Of a stretch of DNA of 64,000 nucleotides, positions 16,207 through 24,764 are shown one piece after another. Each line of letters begins with the position of its first letter. The first letter of the stretch is position 1. The notes below the pieces were generated by a model. The model did no database searches. It was not told where the DNA came from and was given only the letters and a program-made list of their open reading frames with translations. Source of the DNA: an uncultured Eubacteriales bacterium (lineage in GTDB: Bacteria; Bacillota; Clostridia; Oscillospirales; Oscillospiraceae); the NCBI GenBank assembly GCA_900549545.1, contig URPA01000006.1:3048-67047 (forward strand). The letters run 5' to 3'. A program made the translations under genes and the position numbers.

Positions 16207-18767
16207 AAGCAATTGGCCTGAAAACCGAATATCTGGCCGACCCCATTGGTATTGACATTGACCGCCCGCGGCTTATGTGGAACTGCGAGGGCGGTGTGAG
16301 CCAGAGCGCGTATCAAATCATTGCCACCGACGACAGCGGCAGTACACTTTGGGACAGCGGCAAGGTGGACAGCTCCTCTATGCGCGCGAACTGGGGCGGC
16401 TCTCCCGTCCCGGCTCGCAGCGCTGTCACATGGAAAATCCGCCTCTGGGATGAAATCGGAGAGACAGGAGATTGGAGCGAAGCTCATTTTGAAACAGGTT
16501 TGCCCAAGGGTGAAAAATGGCTGGCTCAGTGGATAAGCGGAGACTATGATGTTGACAAAAAGCAGCGCTATCCTGTGGACTGCTTCCGCAGAACATTCTC
16601 TGTCCGAAGCGTAAAAAAAGCGAGGCTCTACATCACCGCCTGCGGCCTGTATGAGGCGCGGCTCAACGGTGAGCGGGTGGGGAATTTCGTCCTCGCCCCA
16701 GGACACACCGACTACCGCAAGCGTGTGCAGTACCAGACCTATGATGTGACGGCACTTTTACGCACAGGGGAGAACACGCTTGCTGTACAGCTTGCTGACG
16801 GCTGGTATCGGGGCAGCTGCGGTGCATGGGGTATTTGCAACCAGTATGGCACACAGACAAAGCTCTTGGCTCAATTAGAGATAACACAGGCTGACGGAAG
16901 CGTTCGGATGATCACAACAGACGGAAGCTGGGAATGGTCAAATGATGGCGCTATCCGCTTCGCCGATAATCAGGACGGGGAAGTGATTGACGCGGCGCGC
17001 ACACCCTCTTATTTTGGCAGGGCGCGGGTCACGAATCACCCGGTCATTCCCACTGCTTCCAACAATGTCCCGGTTACTGAGCATGAGACCTTTAAGCCCT
17101 CCCTCATCACCACGCCCTCCGGCAAAACAGTTCTTGACTTTGGGCAAAATATTGCCGGGTATCTGCGCTTTTCCCTTAACGCAAAGGCAGGGCAGCGGCT
17201 AAAGCTCCGCTTCGGTGAAATGCTGGATAAGGGCGGGGAGTTTACCCAGAAAAATATCCAGAATTCCAGCAAAAAGAAAACAACGCCGCTCCAGCAGCTT
17301 GAGTACACCTGCAAGGACGGACGCAATGACTATAAGACCACCTTTGCTATCTTCGGCTTTCAGTATGTGCTGGTGGAGGGCGATTTTACGGTTGACCCCT
17401 CTGATTTCACCGCCATTGCGGTCTATTCAGACATGGAGCGCACCGGCTGGTTTGATAGCTCAAACGCTCTGCTGAACAAGCTCTTTGACTGCACACTGTG
17501 GAGCGCCAAGAATAACCACGCTGACCTACCTACCGACTGCCCCACCCGGGAGCGCCACGGCTGGACGGGAGATGCGCAGATTTTCTTCAATTCTGCTGCG
17601 TATCTCTTTAATTTCGCCCCCTTTGCCCGAAAGTACCTGCACGATGTCTATGACTGGCAGAAAAAGAATGGGCGTCTGCCCCACATTGCCCCCGATGGCG
17701 GTGCGGATTCTTATATGTACACCATGAATGGCTCAGTCGGCTGGTCAGATGTGGGGATCCTCATGCCCGAGCGATATGCGCGGATGTTCGGGGACGAAAG
17801 CATTTTGCGGGAGTTTTATGACGGCATGGCGTGTTACGCAAGATTTATGGAACGCCGCTGCGGGAAAACAATGCCGATTTTCGGCAAGCGGATAAAGCTC
17901 AAGGGCAATGCCAAGCGGTATCTGGTCAATATGGGGCAGAGCTATGGCGAATGGGCAGAGCCTGCGCAGGTCAGTGGTGGCTTCAAATGGACGGATTTTG
18001 TCGCCCCGCACCCGGAGGTTTCTACTGCGTATACAAGCTATGTGCTGAAAATTATGGCGCAAATCGCACGGCGGCTTGGACACACTGCGGACGCAGAGGA
18101 ATTTGAGGCGTACAGCGAGGGCTGCAAGCGGGCATATCAGGAACTTGTTAAAACAGAGCAATTTCAGCTTGATACGGACCGGCAGGCGCAGCTTGTGCGG
18201 CCATTGTATATGAATCTTCTTGACAGTGCCCAGACCGATTATGCCAAAAAGCGCCTTGTTCAGGCGCTGGAAAACTACGGCTGGCGACTGGGTACGGGCT
18301 TTCTCTCAACGCCGCTTATCCTCTATGTTCTGGCGGATATTGACATTAAGTACGCCTACCGCCTTTTGGAGAATGAGGAGATACCCGGGTGGCTCTCAAT
18401 GCCAAAGCACGGCGCGAGCACTATCTGGGAGGATTGGGACGGGCCATATGGCTCACTAGGCAGCATTGCTTCGCTCAACCACTACTCCAAGGGTGCTGTC
18501 GTGGAGTGGCTGTTTGACACGATGTGCGGCATTCGGCTGAATGGGGAGAATCACTTCATTATTGCCCCGCGCCCCGGCGGACATTTTACCTATGCCAAGG
18601 CAAGTTATAACAGTATCTTCGGCCAAGTAGAAAGCGGCTGGAAAAAAGTGAACGGAAAATGGTGCTTTGATATTTCCATCCCCGCAAACTGTACGGCAGA
18701 AATCGTACTCTCCGGAACCTCTCCCAAAACAGTTTCCGCAGGAAAATATCATTTTGAACTTGATTGA
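16203..18767 (+). CDS. alpha-L-rhamnosidase (GH78)
   Basis: 854-aa enzyme that cleaves terminal alpha-L-rhamnose from glycosides. It has the Bac_rhamnosid N-terminal beta domains ([24 protein letters not shown] near residues 318-341) and an (alpha/alpha)6 barrel. The barrel contains the family hallmark [19 protein letters not shown], in which acidic residues act in catalysis. [17 protein letters not shown] lies in the second half of the barrel. No signal peptide, so the reaction is intracellular. The ATG overlaps the transporter stop (ATGA), indicating translational coupling. Confidence 0.95.
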   Translation: MKAIGLKTEYLADPIGIDIDRPRLMWNCEGGVSQSAYQIIATDDSGSTLWDSGKVDSSSMRANWGGSPVPARSAVTWKIRLWDEIGETGDWSEAHFETGLPKGEKWLAQWISGDYDVDKKQRYPVDCFRRTFSVRSVKKARLYITACGLYEARLNGERVGNFVLAPGHTDYRKRVQYQTYDVTALLRTGENTLAVQLADGWYRGSCGAWGICNQYGTQTKLLAQLEITQADGSVRMITTDGSWEWSNDGAIRFADNQDGEVIDAARTPSYFGRARVTNHPVIPTASNNVPVTEHETFKPSLITTPSGKTVLDFGQNIAGYLRFSLNAKAGQRLKLRFGEMLDKGGEFTQKNIQNSSKKKTTPLQQLEYTCKDGRNDYKTTFAIFGFQYVLVEGDFTVDPSDFTAIAVYSDMERTGWFDSSNALLNKLFDCTLWSAKNNHADLPTDCPTRERHGWTGDAQIFFNSAAYLFNFAPFARKYLHDVYDWQKKNGRLPHIAPDGGADSYMYTMNGSVGWSDVGILMPERYARMFGDESILREFYDGMACYARFMERRCGKTMPIFGKRIKLKGNAKRYLVNMGQSYGEWAEPAQVSGGFKWTDFVAPHPEVSTAYTSYVLKIMAQIARRLGHTADAEEFEAYSEGCKRAYQELVKTEQFQLDTDRQAQLVRPLYMNLLDSAQTDYAKKRLVQALENYGWRLGTGFLSTPLILYVLADIDIKYAYRLLENEEIPGWLSMPKHGASTIWEDWDGPYGSLGSIASLNHYSKGAVVEWLFDTMCGIRLNGENHFIIAPRPGGHFTYAKASYNSIFGQVESGWKKVNGKWCFDISIPANCTAEIVLSGTSPKTVSAGKYHFELD

Positions 18768-18823
18768 AAAAATGTGGTTCCTATCGCTGATGCGGTGGGA
18801 ACCACATAAATTTTCCATATGCG

Positions 18824-19777
18824 TCATGCGTTATCTCTGTATTTCTTCGGCGTAACACCATATTTTCCTTGAAAGATCCGGTGAAAGTAGCTCAGATTGG
18901 AGTAGCCGACCGCATTGCCTACCTCGTCTACCCGGAGGGAGGTGTGCTTCAGGAAGTAGGCCGCCTGGGTCAGCCGTTTTTCCTGGAGCAGCTCCTTGTA
19001 GGTTCTGCCTGTCCGCTGTTTGATCTCCCGGCTGAGCCAGCTTAAATCGTAATGAAGGGCACCCGCAATCTCCGACAGGGTCCCGGTGCGGTAATTTTCT
19101 TCAATGTAGCGCAGTACCTTCACTGTGGCAGCTTCTTCGCTGCTTTGGGAGGCCAGCCGTTCCGTATGGTTTAGGAGCTGCATGAAAAGTAGCCCCATGG
19201 TGGTCTGGCAAATAGTGCGCCGATTGGGTGCGGCCCCTTTCATCAGCGTCCAGATAAGGTTTTCAATCAGGTTTTGAATGGGCAGCACATCTGCAACCTG
19301 AAAGTAAAGGTAGTTGGCATTGTCGCCCCGCAGGCTGTCCACAATAAAGCGGCGAAGGGGCGCCTCCTCCTCATCCAGCATTTCCAATGCTTTGTCAAAA
19401 AACTGGGGCAGGATGATGAAATTGACGGCAATATCGTTCTCCCCCGCAGGCAGAATTTCCTGCCGGGCGCCTTGACCGAAAAACAGCAGCTCTCCCGGCT
19501 GAAGGGTAATTTTCCTGCCGTTGGCAATGTGGGTGGTGGTTCCGCAGCACATATAGACCACCTCCACATAGTTGTGGCTGTGTTCCGGGAAATGGGCAAA
19601 CCGGGTGTGGGGCCGAATGGCAATCAGCCGGCCACTGTCCAGAAGCTTCTTTGCATCAATGACATCCGAGTTTGCTTCCATATAGATGCCCCGCTGGATT
19701 TGATCACTGCCAGCCAGCAATGCCTGTTCCTCAGGGCTTATGGTGCGCAGAAGGAAGAGTAATTCTTCAAAAATCAT
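18824..19777 (-). CDS. AraC-family regulator with cupin domain, probable rhamnose regulator
   Basis: 317-aa protein. The N-terminal cupin (about residues 55-140) contains FAHFPEHSHNYVEVVYMCCGTTTH and binds a small ligand in this family. The C-terminal AraC HTH pair (about 215-315) contains SEIAGALHYDLSWLSREIKQRTGRTYKEL and GYSNLSYFHRIFQGKYGVTPKKYR. The ATG at 19775-19777 follows AGAAGGTGATATT; the longer frame upstream has no ribosome binding site. It is divergent from rhaB across a region with a long near-palindrome. The RhaS/RhaR-like role is inferred from architecture and position. Confidence 0.88.
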   Translation of the reverse strand: MIFEELLFLLRTISPEEQALLAGSDQIQRGIYMEANSDVIDAKKLLDSGRLIAIRPHTRFAHFPEHSHNYVEVVYMCCGTTTHIANGRKITLQPGELLFFGQGARQEILPAGENDIAVNFIILPQFFDKALEMLDEEEAPLRRFIVDSLRGDNANYLYFQVADVLPIQNLIENLIWTLMKGAAPNRRTICQTTMGLLFMQLLNHTERLASQSSEEAATVKVLRYIEENYRTGTLSEIAGALHYDLSWLSREIKQRTGRTYKELLQEKRLTQAAYFLKHTSLRVDEVGNAVGYSNLSYFHRIFQGKYGVTPKKYRDNA

Positions 19778-19805
19778 AATATCACCTTCTTTGATTATAC
19801 AGAAG

Positions 19806-19850
19806 AGTGTTCTCATTTGCAATGCAAATAAGGACACTTTTTTGATCAAA
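19806..19850. promoter_or_regulatory. long dyad-symmetric operator between the AraC gene and rhaB
   Basis: The core ATTTGC-AAT-GCAAAT (19815-19829) is a perfect inverted repeat. It extends to a 33-bp near-palindrome at 19806-19838 with AGTGTTCT on the left and AGGACACT on the right, only two positions breaking symmetry. A second perfect palindrome, TTTGATCAAA, follows at 19841-19850. No oligo-T tract follows, so this is an operator rather than a terminator. Confidence 0.6.
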
Positions 19851-19904
19851 TGCGGGTCTACACTATTTGACACTTGTATGATTAAATATGGATGGGTGAT
19901 AAAT

Positions 19905-21179
19905 ATGAAATACGCACTTGCCATTGACATCGGCGCGTCCTCCGGGCGGCACATTGTAGGCTGGCAGGAGGATGGCGGGATAAAGACCGAGGAGGTCTAC
20001 CGCTTTCCGAACGGTGTGCACGAGGAAAACGGGCACTTGGTTTGGAACATTGAAGCGTTGGTTAATCATGTGAAAGCAGGCATTACCAAGGCAAAGGAGA
20101 TATTCCCGGGCATTGTAAGCCTCTCCATTGACACCTGGGGCGTGGATTATGTGCTGCTCCGTGGCGAAAAAGAAGTGATGCCCGTGTACGCATATCGGGA
20201 TGGGCGGACGGAAGCGGTTGTGCCAAAGGTGCATGAAATAATGCCCTTCGCGGAGCTTTACCGCCGCACGGGCTGCCAGTTCCAGCCGTTTAATTCTATC
20301 TATCAGCTGTACGCGGATAAGCTCGCCGGGCGGCTGGACGGAGTTACGGAGTTGCTGATGCTGCCGGAATACCTGCTGTATCGCCTCTGCGGTGTGAGAG
20401 TGCGGGAGTATACCAACGCCACGACCACCGGCATGATAAACGCCGAAACCGGGAATTTTGACCGGGAAATTATTGGAAAATTGGCTCTTCCCGAGCAGCT
20501 TTTCCCGGAGCTTTCCAAGCCCGGAACGGTGATAGGCGAGTATGAGGGAATAAAATGCCTCCTCTGCGCGACGCATGACACCGCCTCCGCCGTGGAGGGC
20601 ATACCAATGGACGGCAATCAGCCGTACATCTCCTCCGGCACATGGAGCTTGCTCGGCGTAAAGACCCCGCGCCCCATCACCGATGAAAACAGCCGCCGCG
20701 CAAACTACTCCAACGAGGGCGGCGTGGGCTATAACCGCTACCAGAAAAACATCATGGGCATGTGGCTTATAAACGAATTAAAGCGCGAGCTGTGTCCGGA
20801 CATGTCATTTGACAAAATCCTTGAGCTTGCGAAAGAAAGCGACTGCAATGCACTTGTTGACGCAAACGCGCCGGAGTTTCTATCCCCTCAGAGCATGAAA
20901 GCCGCCTTTGACACGGCGGCGGGCGGGAAGCTGCATACGATCGGTGACTATTTTCGCTGTGCGTATCGCTCTTTGGCAGAGAGCTACAAAACAGCGCTCG
21001 AGGAGCTTGAGCGGAACACGGGCAGAAGCTATGAAAGGCTGTACATTGTGGGCGGCGGTGCAAAGAATGAATTTCTCAACCGCCTGACCGAGAAAGCAAG
21101 CGGAAAGCAGGTAATTGCCCTGCCCATCGAGGCAACGGCGCTCGGCAATCTTAAAATTCAAATGGAGGCAGACCTATGA
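19905..21179 (+). CDS. rhaB: rhamnulokinase
   Basis: FGGY-family sugar kinase of 424 aa that phosphorylates L-rhamnulose to L-rhamnulose 1-phosphate. The N-terminal ATPase signature ALAIDIGASSGRHIVGW, SIDTWGVDYVLL, and TGMINAETGNFD fit RhaB, and the C-terminal phosphate-binding loop is YIVGGGAKNEFL. The ATG at 19905 follows GGGTGATAA; an upstream in-frame extension overlaps the divergent AraC gene and has no ribosome binding site. The rhaA start overlaps its stop by 4 nt. Confidence 0.95.
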   Translation: MKYALAIDIGASSGRHIVGWQEDGGIKTEEVYRFPNGVHEENGHLVWNIEALVNHVKAGITKAKEIFPGIVSLSIDTWGVDYVLLRGEKEVMPVYAYRDGRTEAVVPKVHEIMPFAELYRRTGCQFQPFNSIYQLYADKLAGRLDGVTELLMLPEYLLYRLCGVRVREYTNATTTGMINAETGNFDREIIGKLALPEQLFPELSKPGTVIGEYEGIKCLLCATHDTASAVEGIPMDGNQPYISSGTWSLLGVKTPRPITDENSRRANYSNEGGVGYNRYQKNIMGMWLINELKRELCPDMSFDKILELAKESDCNALVDANAPEFLSPQSMKAAFDTAAGGKLHTIGDYFRCAYRSLAESYKTALEELERNTGRSYERLYIVGGGAKNEFLNRLTEKASGKQVIALPIEATALGNLKIQMEADL

Positions 21180-22420
21180 GCTATATTGAAGCAAAAGAAA
21201 AATACGCCGCCTTGGGTGTGGACGCCGATGCGGCAATCGCAAAGCTGAAAACCATCCCTGTCTCCCTGCACTGCTGGCAGGGGGACGATGTGCGCGGCTT
21301 CGATACCGACCCCACAAAGCCCCTCACCGGCGGCATCCAGACCACCGGCAACTACCCAGGCAGAGCCAGAACTCCGGAGGAGCTGATGGCGGACATCGAC
21401 GAGGTTTTGAAGCTCTGCCCCGGCAGGAAAAAGCTGAACCTCCACGCAAGCTATGCCATTTTTGAAAACGGCGACTGGGCGGACAGGGATAAGCTTGAGC
21501 CGAAGCACTTCAAAAAGTGGGTGGATTTCTGCAAGGCGCGAGGCTTGGGCTGTGACTTTAACCCGACTTTTTTCTCCCACCCAAAGGCAAGCGGCCTGAC
21601 GCTCTCCTCAACGGATGAAAGCATCCGCCGCTTCTGGATAGAGCATGGCAAGGCCTGTATACGCATTTCAAGCTATCTTGCGGAGAAGCTGGGTCAGCCC
21701 TGCGTTATGAACATTTGGACAGGGGACGGCTTCAAGGACATTCCCGCTGACCGCATAGGGCCGAGGGAGCGCTATCGCGCCTCTATTGATGAGATACTAT
21801 CCGAGCCATATGACTTTTCCAAGGTCAAGCCCTGCGTTGAATCTAAAGTCTTTGGCATCGGCGTGGAGGCGTACACTGTGGGCAGTGCTGAATTTGCCCT
21901 GAGCTATGCCGCATTTAACCGCGACAAGTGCCTGTCGCTGATGGACAACGGGCACTATCACCCTACCGAGGTGGTGTCGGATAAAATTCCCGCGCTGCTG
22001 ACCTTTTTCCCGGAGATAGCGCTGCACATCACCCGCCCAATCCGCTGGGACAGCGACCATGTGGTGCGTCTTGATGATGAGACGATGGAAATTTGCAAGG
22101 AGATAGTCCGCTGCGGAACGGAGCGCGTGAATATCGCGCTGGATTATTTTGACGCGTCCATCAACCGCATTTCTGCGTGGGCCGTGGGCTATCGCAATGT
22201 GCAGAAGGCGCTGCTCATGGCGCTCTGCACCCCGGACTTGACCGCCATGCAGGACGCGGGAAACTGGACAGAGCTGATGGTTTGCCAGGAGGAGCTGAAA
22301 ACCCTGCCCTTTGGTGAGGTCTGGGCAGAATACTGCCGTCAGTGCGGTGTGCCAGATGACGGCGAGTGGTTTCAAGATGTGAAGCGCTATGAGGCGGAAG
22401 TCCTCAGCAAGAGGGGTTGA
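21176..22420 (+). CDS. rhaA: L-rhamnose isomerase
   Basis: 414-aa cytosolic metalloenzyme converting L-rhamnose to L-rhamnulose. The sequence contains SLHCWQGDDVRGF near residues 31-43 and the metal-binding region LNLHASYAIFENG. Further conserved features are GDGFKDIPADRIGPRERYRASID and MDNGHYHPTE, the last with a metal-coordinating histidine. Start and stop positions fit the usual family length of about 415-420 residues. It is translationally coupled to rhaB and followed after 4 nt by rhaD. Confidence 0.96.
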   Translation: MSYIEAKEKYAALGVDADAAIAKLKTIPVSLHCWQGDDVRGFDTDPTKPLTGGIQTTGNYPGRARTPEELMADIDEVLKLCPGRKKLNLHASYAIFENGDWADRDKLEPKHFKKWVDFCKARGLGCDFNPTFFSHPKASGLTLSSTDESIRRFWIEHGKACIRISSYLAEKLGQPCVMNIWTGDGFKDIPADRIGPRERYRASIDEILSEPYDFSKVKPCVESKVFGIGVEAYTVGSAEFALSYAAFNRDKCLSLMDNGHYHPTEVVSDKIPALLTFFPEIALHITRPIRWDSDHVVRLDDETMEICKEIVRCGTERVNIALDYFDASINRISAWAVGYRNVQKALLMALCTPDLTAMQDAGNWTELMVCQEELKTLPFGEVWAEYCRQCGVPDDGEWFQDVKRYEAEVLSKRG

Positions 22421-22424
22421 TAAT

Positions 22425-23252
22425 ATGGGTATACTTGACACGAAGATTTTGAAAGATTACATCCGCATGTGCTCTGACGGCTGGCAGCTCGGCTGGCACG
22501 AGCGCAACGGCGGAAATCTCACCTACCGCATGACGGCGGAGGATGTGACGCTCTGCAAGCCATATTTTAACGCAGAGTCACGGCAGTGGGTCAGTATGGG
22601 TGTGCAGGCGGAGAATCTGGCGGGGGAGCATTTCATAACCACCGGCTCAGGCAAGTTTTTCCGCAATGTGGAGCTTGACCCCGCCGCGAACATCGGAATT
22701 GTGGAGATAAACGAGCGCGGCGACAGCTGGCGCATCGTCTGGGGCCTGGAAAACGGCGCGAAGCCTACAAGCGAATTTCCAAGCCATTTTCTCAACCACA
22801 GCGTCCGCAAGGCGGCGACTGGCGGCGAGAACCGCATCATCTACCACTGCCACGCTACCAATATCATTGCCCTGACCTACATTCTGCCCCTGACTGACAG
22901 GGACTTCACCCGCGCCCTGTGGCAGAGCGCGACTGAGTGCCCTGTGGTGTTCCCGGAGGGTGTGGGCGTCTGCTCGTGGATGGTTCCCGGCGGGGCTGAG
23001 ATTGCCCGCGCAACCTCTGAGCTGATGAAAAGCTACCCGGCGGCAATCTGGGCGCACCACGGTCTGTTCGTCTCCGGCCCGGATTTCGACACAGCCTTTG
23101 GCCTCGCTCATACCATCGAAAAGAGCGCCGAGATTTATGTAAAAGTCCTCTCCGCCGGGCAGGGAAAAATCCGCCAGACAATCACCGATGATGACCTCCG
23201 CGCCATTGCCAAGGATTTCGGCGTGACGCTGAATGAGAGGTTTTTGGGTTAA
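22425..23252 (+). CDS. rhaD: rhamnulose-1-phosphate aldolase
   Basis: 275-aa class II aldolase that splits L-rhamnulose 1-phosphate into dihydroxyacetone phosphate and L-lactaldehyde. Conserved features are GWHERNGGNLTYR, the zinc ligands in HCHATN and WAHHGLF, and the catalytic glutamate segment EFPSHF. The ATG at 22425 follows AGAGGGG; an earlier in-frame ATG lies inside rhaA. No lactaldehyde reductase or dehydrogenase gene follows, so L-lactaldehyde must be handled by enzymes encoded elsewhere. Confidence 0.95.
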   Translation: MGILDTKILKDYIRMCSDGWQLGWHERNGGNLTYRMTAEDVTLCKPYFNAESRQWVSMGVQAENLAGEHFITTGSGKFFRNVELDPAANIGIVEINERGDSWRIVWGLENGAKPTSEFPSHFLNHSVRKAATGGENRIIYHCHATNIIALTYILPLTDRDFTRALWQSATECPVVFPEGVGVCSWMVPGGAEIARATSELMKSYPAAIWAHHGLFVSGPDFDTAFGLAHTIEKSAEIYVKVLSAGQGKIRQTITDDDLRAIAKDFGVTLNERFLG

Positions 23253-23533
23253 TGTAAAGCAAGAAACGATTATCTCTTTTGTAAATTCTGTTCGAGAGAT
23301 TACCTTTGCTGCAACATGATCATAAGAACCTTGTGAGCCTTTTACTCTTTGTTTATGCGACGCAGATTCTGCATATTAATAATTCTACACAAGAAAAATT
23401 GACCCACAAGCTGACCCACAACAGGAAAGCGCCGCACGGAAACAATGGAGCAAAGAGTCTCTAACCAAACTTCAAATCAAGCAAAAAGCGCCCAAGAGAG
23501 CCGGAAATGGCTCTTTGAGCGCTCAGGATACAC
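23253..23533. other. gene-free right end of the island
   Basis: No credible reading frame. It holds two copies of TGACCCACA 12 bp apart (23400-23408, 23412-23420) and an imperfect stem-loop at about 23488-23523 (AGCGC...GCGCT outer arms, GAGCC/GGCTC inner arms). The stem-loop could be the rhaBAD terminator or an integrase arm region. Confidence 0.55.
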
Positions 23534-23579
23534 TTCGTAATCAGCAGGTCGTGTGTTCGAGTCACATTACCAGCTCCAT
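23534..23579 (+). repeat. right attachment repeat (partial tRNA-Thr)
   Basis: Identical over 46 bp to the 3' part of tRNA-Thr at 10836-10881, starting in the anticodon loop. There is no 5' half and no acceptor partner, so it is not a functional tRNA. It is the displaced original 3' end left at the far junction of the island. Confidence 0.88.
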
Positions 23580-23583
23580 TTAA

Positions 23584-23609
23584 GCCCCGGAATTGTTTGA
23601 TTCCGGGGC
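23584..23609. terminator. displaced copy of the tRNA terminator hairpin
   Basis: 10-bp stem 23584-23593/23600-23609 corresponds to the tRNA-Thr terminator at 10884-10916 with three or so base changes; the T tract is broken (CGTTTCC). It lies just past the 3' end of the convergent ATPase gene. Confidence 0.6.
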
Positions 23610-23624
23610 GTTTCCATTTCCGCA

Positions 23625-24656
23625 TCAATTAAACAGCTTTTCAATTGTTCTGTCAGTGAATTCTGAGAGCGCGGCAAAGTCCATGTGCGCCTTGTATACG
23701 CTCTCCATCTCGTCGTGCAGCTCCTTGGCCTGACGCAGCTTTATATACGCAAGCTCCATGAGCTTTTCCTCAAGCTTCGCGGTAGACCTGAGCTCGGCCC
23801 GTTCCTCTTTGGGAAGCGTTCTGCCTGTTTTGATATGCCGCGATTCCTCATAGTCACCAAACGAGGTGAAGGCCAGAGAAAGCCCGGGGATGAGAACCGC
23901 CTCAAGCCGCTCCGGGTCAACAGGGGAGGGGCAGCGCACGATGTCAAGACCGCGATGAAAAGCCTCGCTTGCCGCAAATTCCAGCGCGGCAGATACATAA
24001 GCAGCGGGGCCGTCAAGACAGTAGATAAGTTTACATAATTTTGAAATCTCTCCGCAGAGCATGAAATCCCCGAGACAGCTTGCGGCTCTCAGAAAGCGGG
24101 TTTGAGTTGAAGCGGTTCCTTGAGTGCTTACGGTGTGAACGCTGTCAAAGACGGCGGCGATTTTCTTTTCAAGAGATATCTTTTCTTTTTCCGTCATAGC
24201 TGGTGGAACGGAGGCCTCGCGTATGGAAGCCGCCGCGCGTATATAAGCGTATGCCTTAGCGTAAAGCTCTTTATAGCTTTTGCTGATTCGGTTAACATAA
24301 GATTTCTCATCGCCAGAGAATGGGAGATTCAGAAATTGCCCGATGTTAACATAGTCTGCATCTGCTGCAAAGCAGCGCGGCTCACCGACATGGGGAGCGG
24401 TGCCGTCAACCCAAGCGGCATTAATCGACGGGATGTACACTCCGTCGAGAGAGTCTGGGTCCCCGGAGCAGAGAACGTATTCCACATCCATGCCACGCTC
24501 CTCGGCGGCCTTTCCAATGCGCCGCATAAAACCGGATTTGCCCGTGCCCGGGCCACCCTTGATTATGTGCAGAAAAGCTCCATCAGGCGGGAACTGGTCG
24601 TATAAAGAATAAAAGCCCTGCTTAGAATTTGCGCCTAAAAAATATGTTTTTACCAT
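23625..24656 (-). CDS. P-loop ATPase of unknown function
   Basis: 343-aa protein with a clear Walker A GGPGTGKSGFMRR at about residues 34-46 directly after FLHIIK. VEYVLCSGDPDSLDGVYIP follows, as in a Clostridia/Bacillota ATPase family lacking a described function. The first half resembles an ATPase domain; the second half (about 130-343) is mainly helical and contains a long C-terminal helix. No membrane segment. The full-length family is often described as having two such ATPase halves, so this may be a short version (uncertain). It was probably next to the tRNA-Thr gene before the island inserted. Confidence 0.75.
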   Translation of the reverse strand: MVKTYFLGANSKQGFYSLYDQFPPDGAFLHIIKGGPGTGKSGFMRRIGKAAEERGMDVEYVLCSGDPDSLDGVYIPSINAAWVDGTAPHVGEPRCFAADADYVNIGQFLNLPFSGDEKSYVNRISKSYKELYAKAYAYIRAAASIREASVPPAMTEKEKISLEKKIAAVFDSVHTVSTQGTASTQTRFLRAASCLGDFMLCGEISKLCKLIYCLDGPAAYVSAALEFAASEAFHRGLDIVRCPSPVDPERLEAVLIPGLSLAFTSFGDYEESRHIKTGRTLPKEERAELRSTAKLEEKLMELAYIKLRQAKELHDEMESVYKAHMDFAALSEFTDRTIEKLFN

Positions 24657-24710
24657 TATGGCACCCCCTTACCGGATATATTATATGCAGGCTGGGCGCA
24701 TAACGACAAA

Positions 24711-24741
24711 AAACCGGCGCTGTCAAATGACAGCGCCGGTT
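24711..24741 (-). terminator. terminator of the heptad-repeat membrane protein gene
   Basis: 14-bp perfect stem 24712-24725/24728-24741 with a 2-nt loop; on the minus strand it is followed by T7. Confidence 0.92.
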
Positions 24742-24764
24742 AAGTATCAGGTTATTGCTGAAAA

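Larger units (their letters stand above)
10836..23533. mobile_element. tRNA-Thr genomic island carrying rhamnoside utilisation genes
   Basis: The interval between the two att repeats contains only the rhamnose/rhamnoside genes and their two regulators. No integrase, excisionase or conjugation gene is visible, so the island is either degenerate or was moved by an integrase supplied in trans. TGACCCACA, a possible integrase arm site, is found near both ends (10957-10965; 23400-23408 and 23412-23420). Confidence 0.75.

Noticed and set aside
23534..23609. Second tRNA-Thr gene
   Set aside because: Only the part from the anticodon loop onward is present; without the 5' acceptor and D arms it cannot fold as a tRNA.
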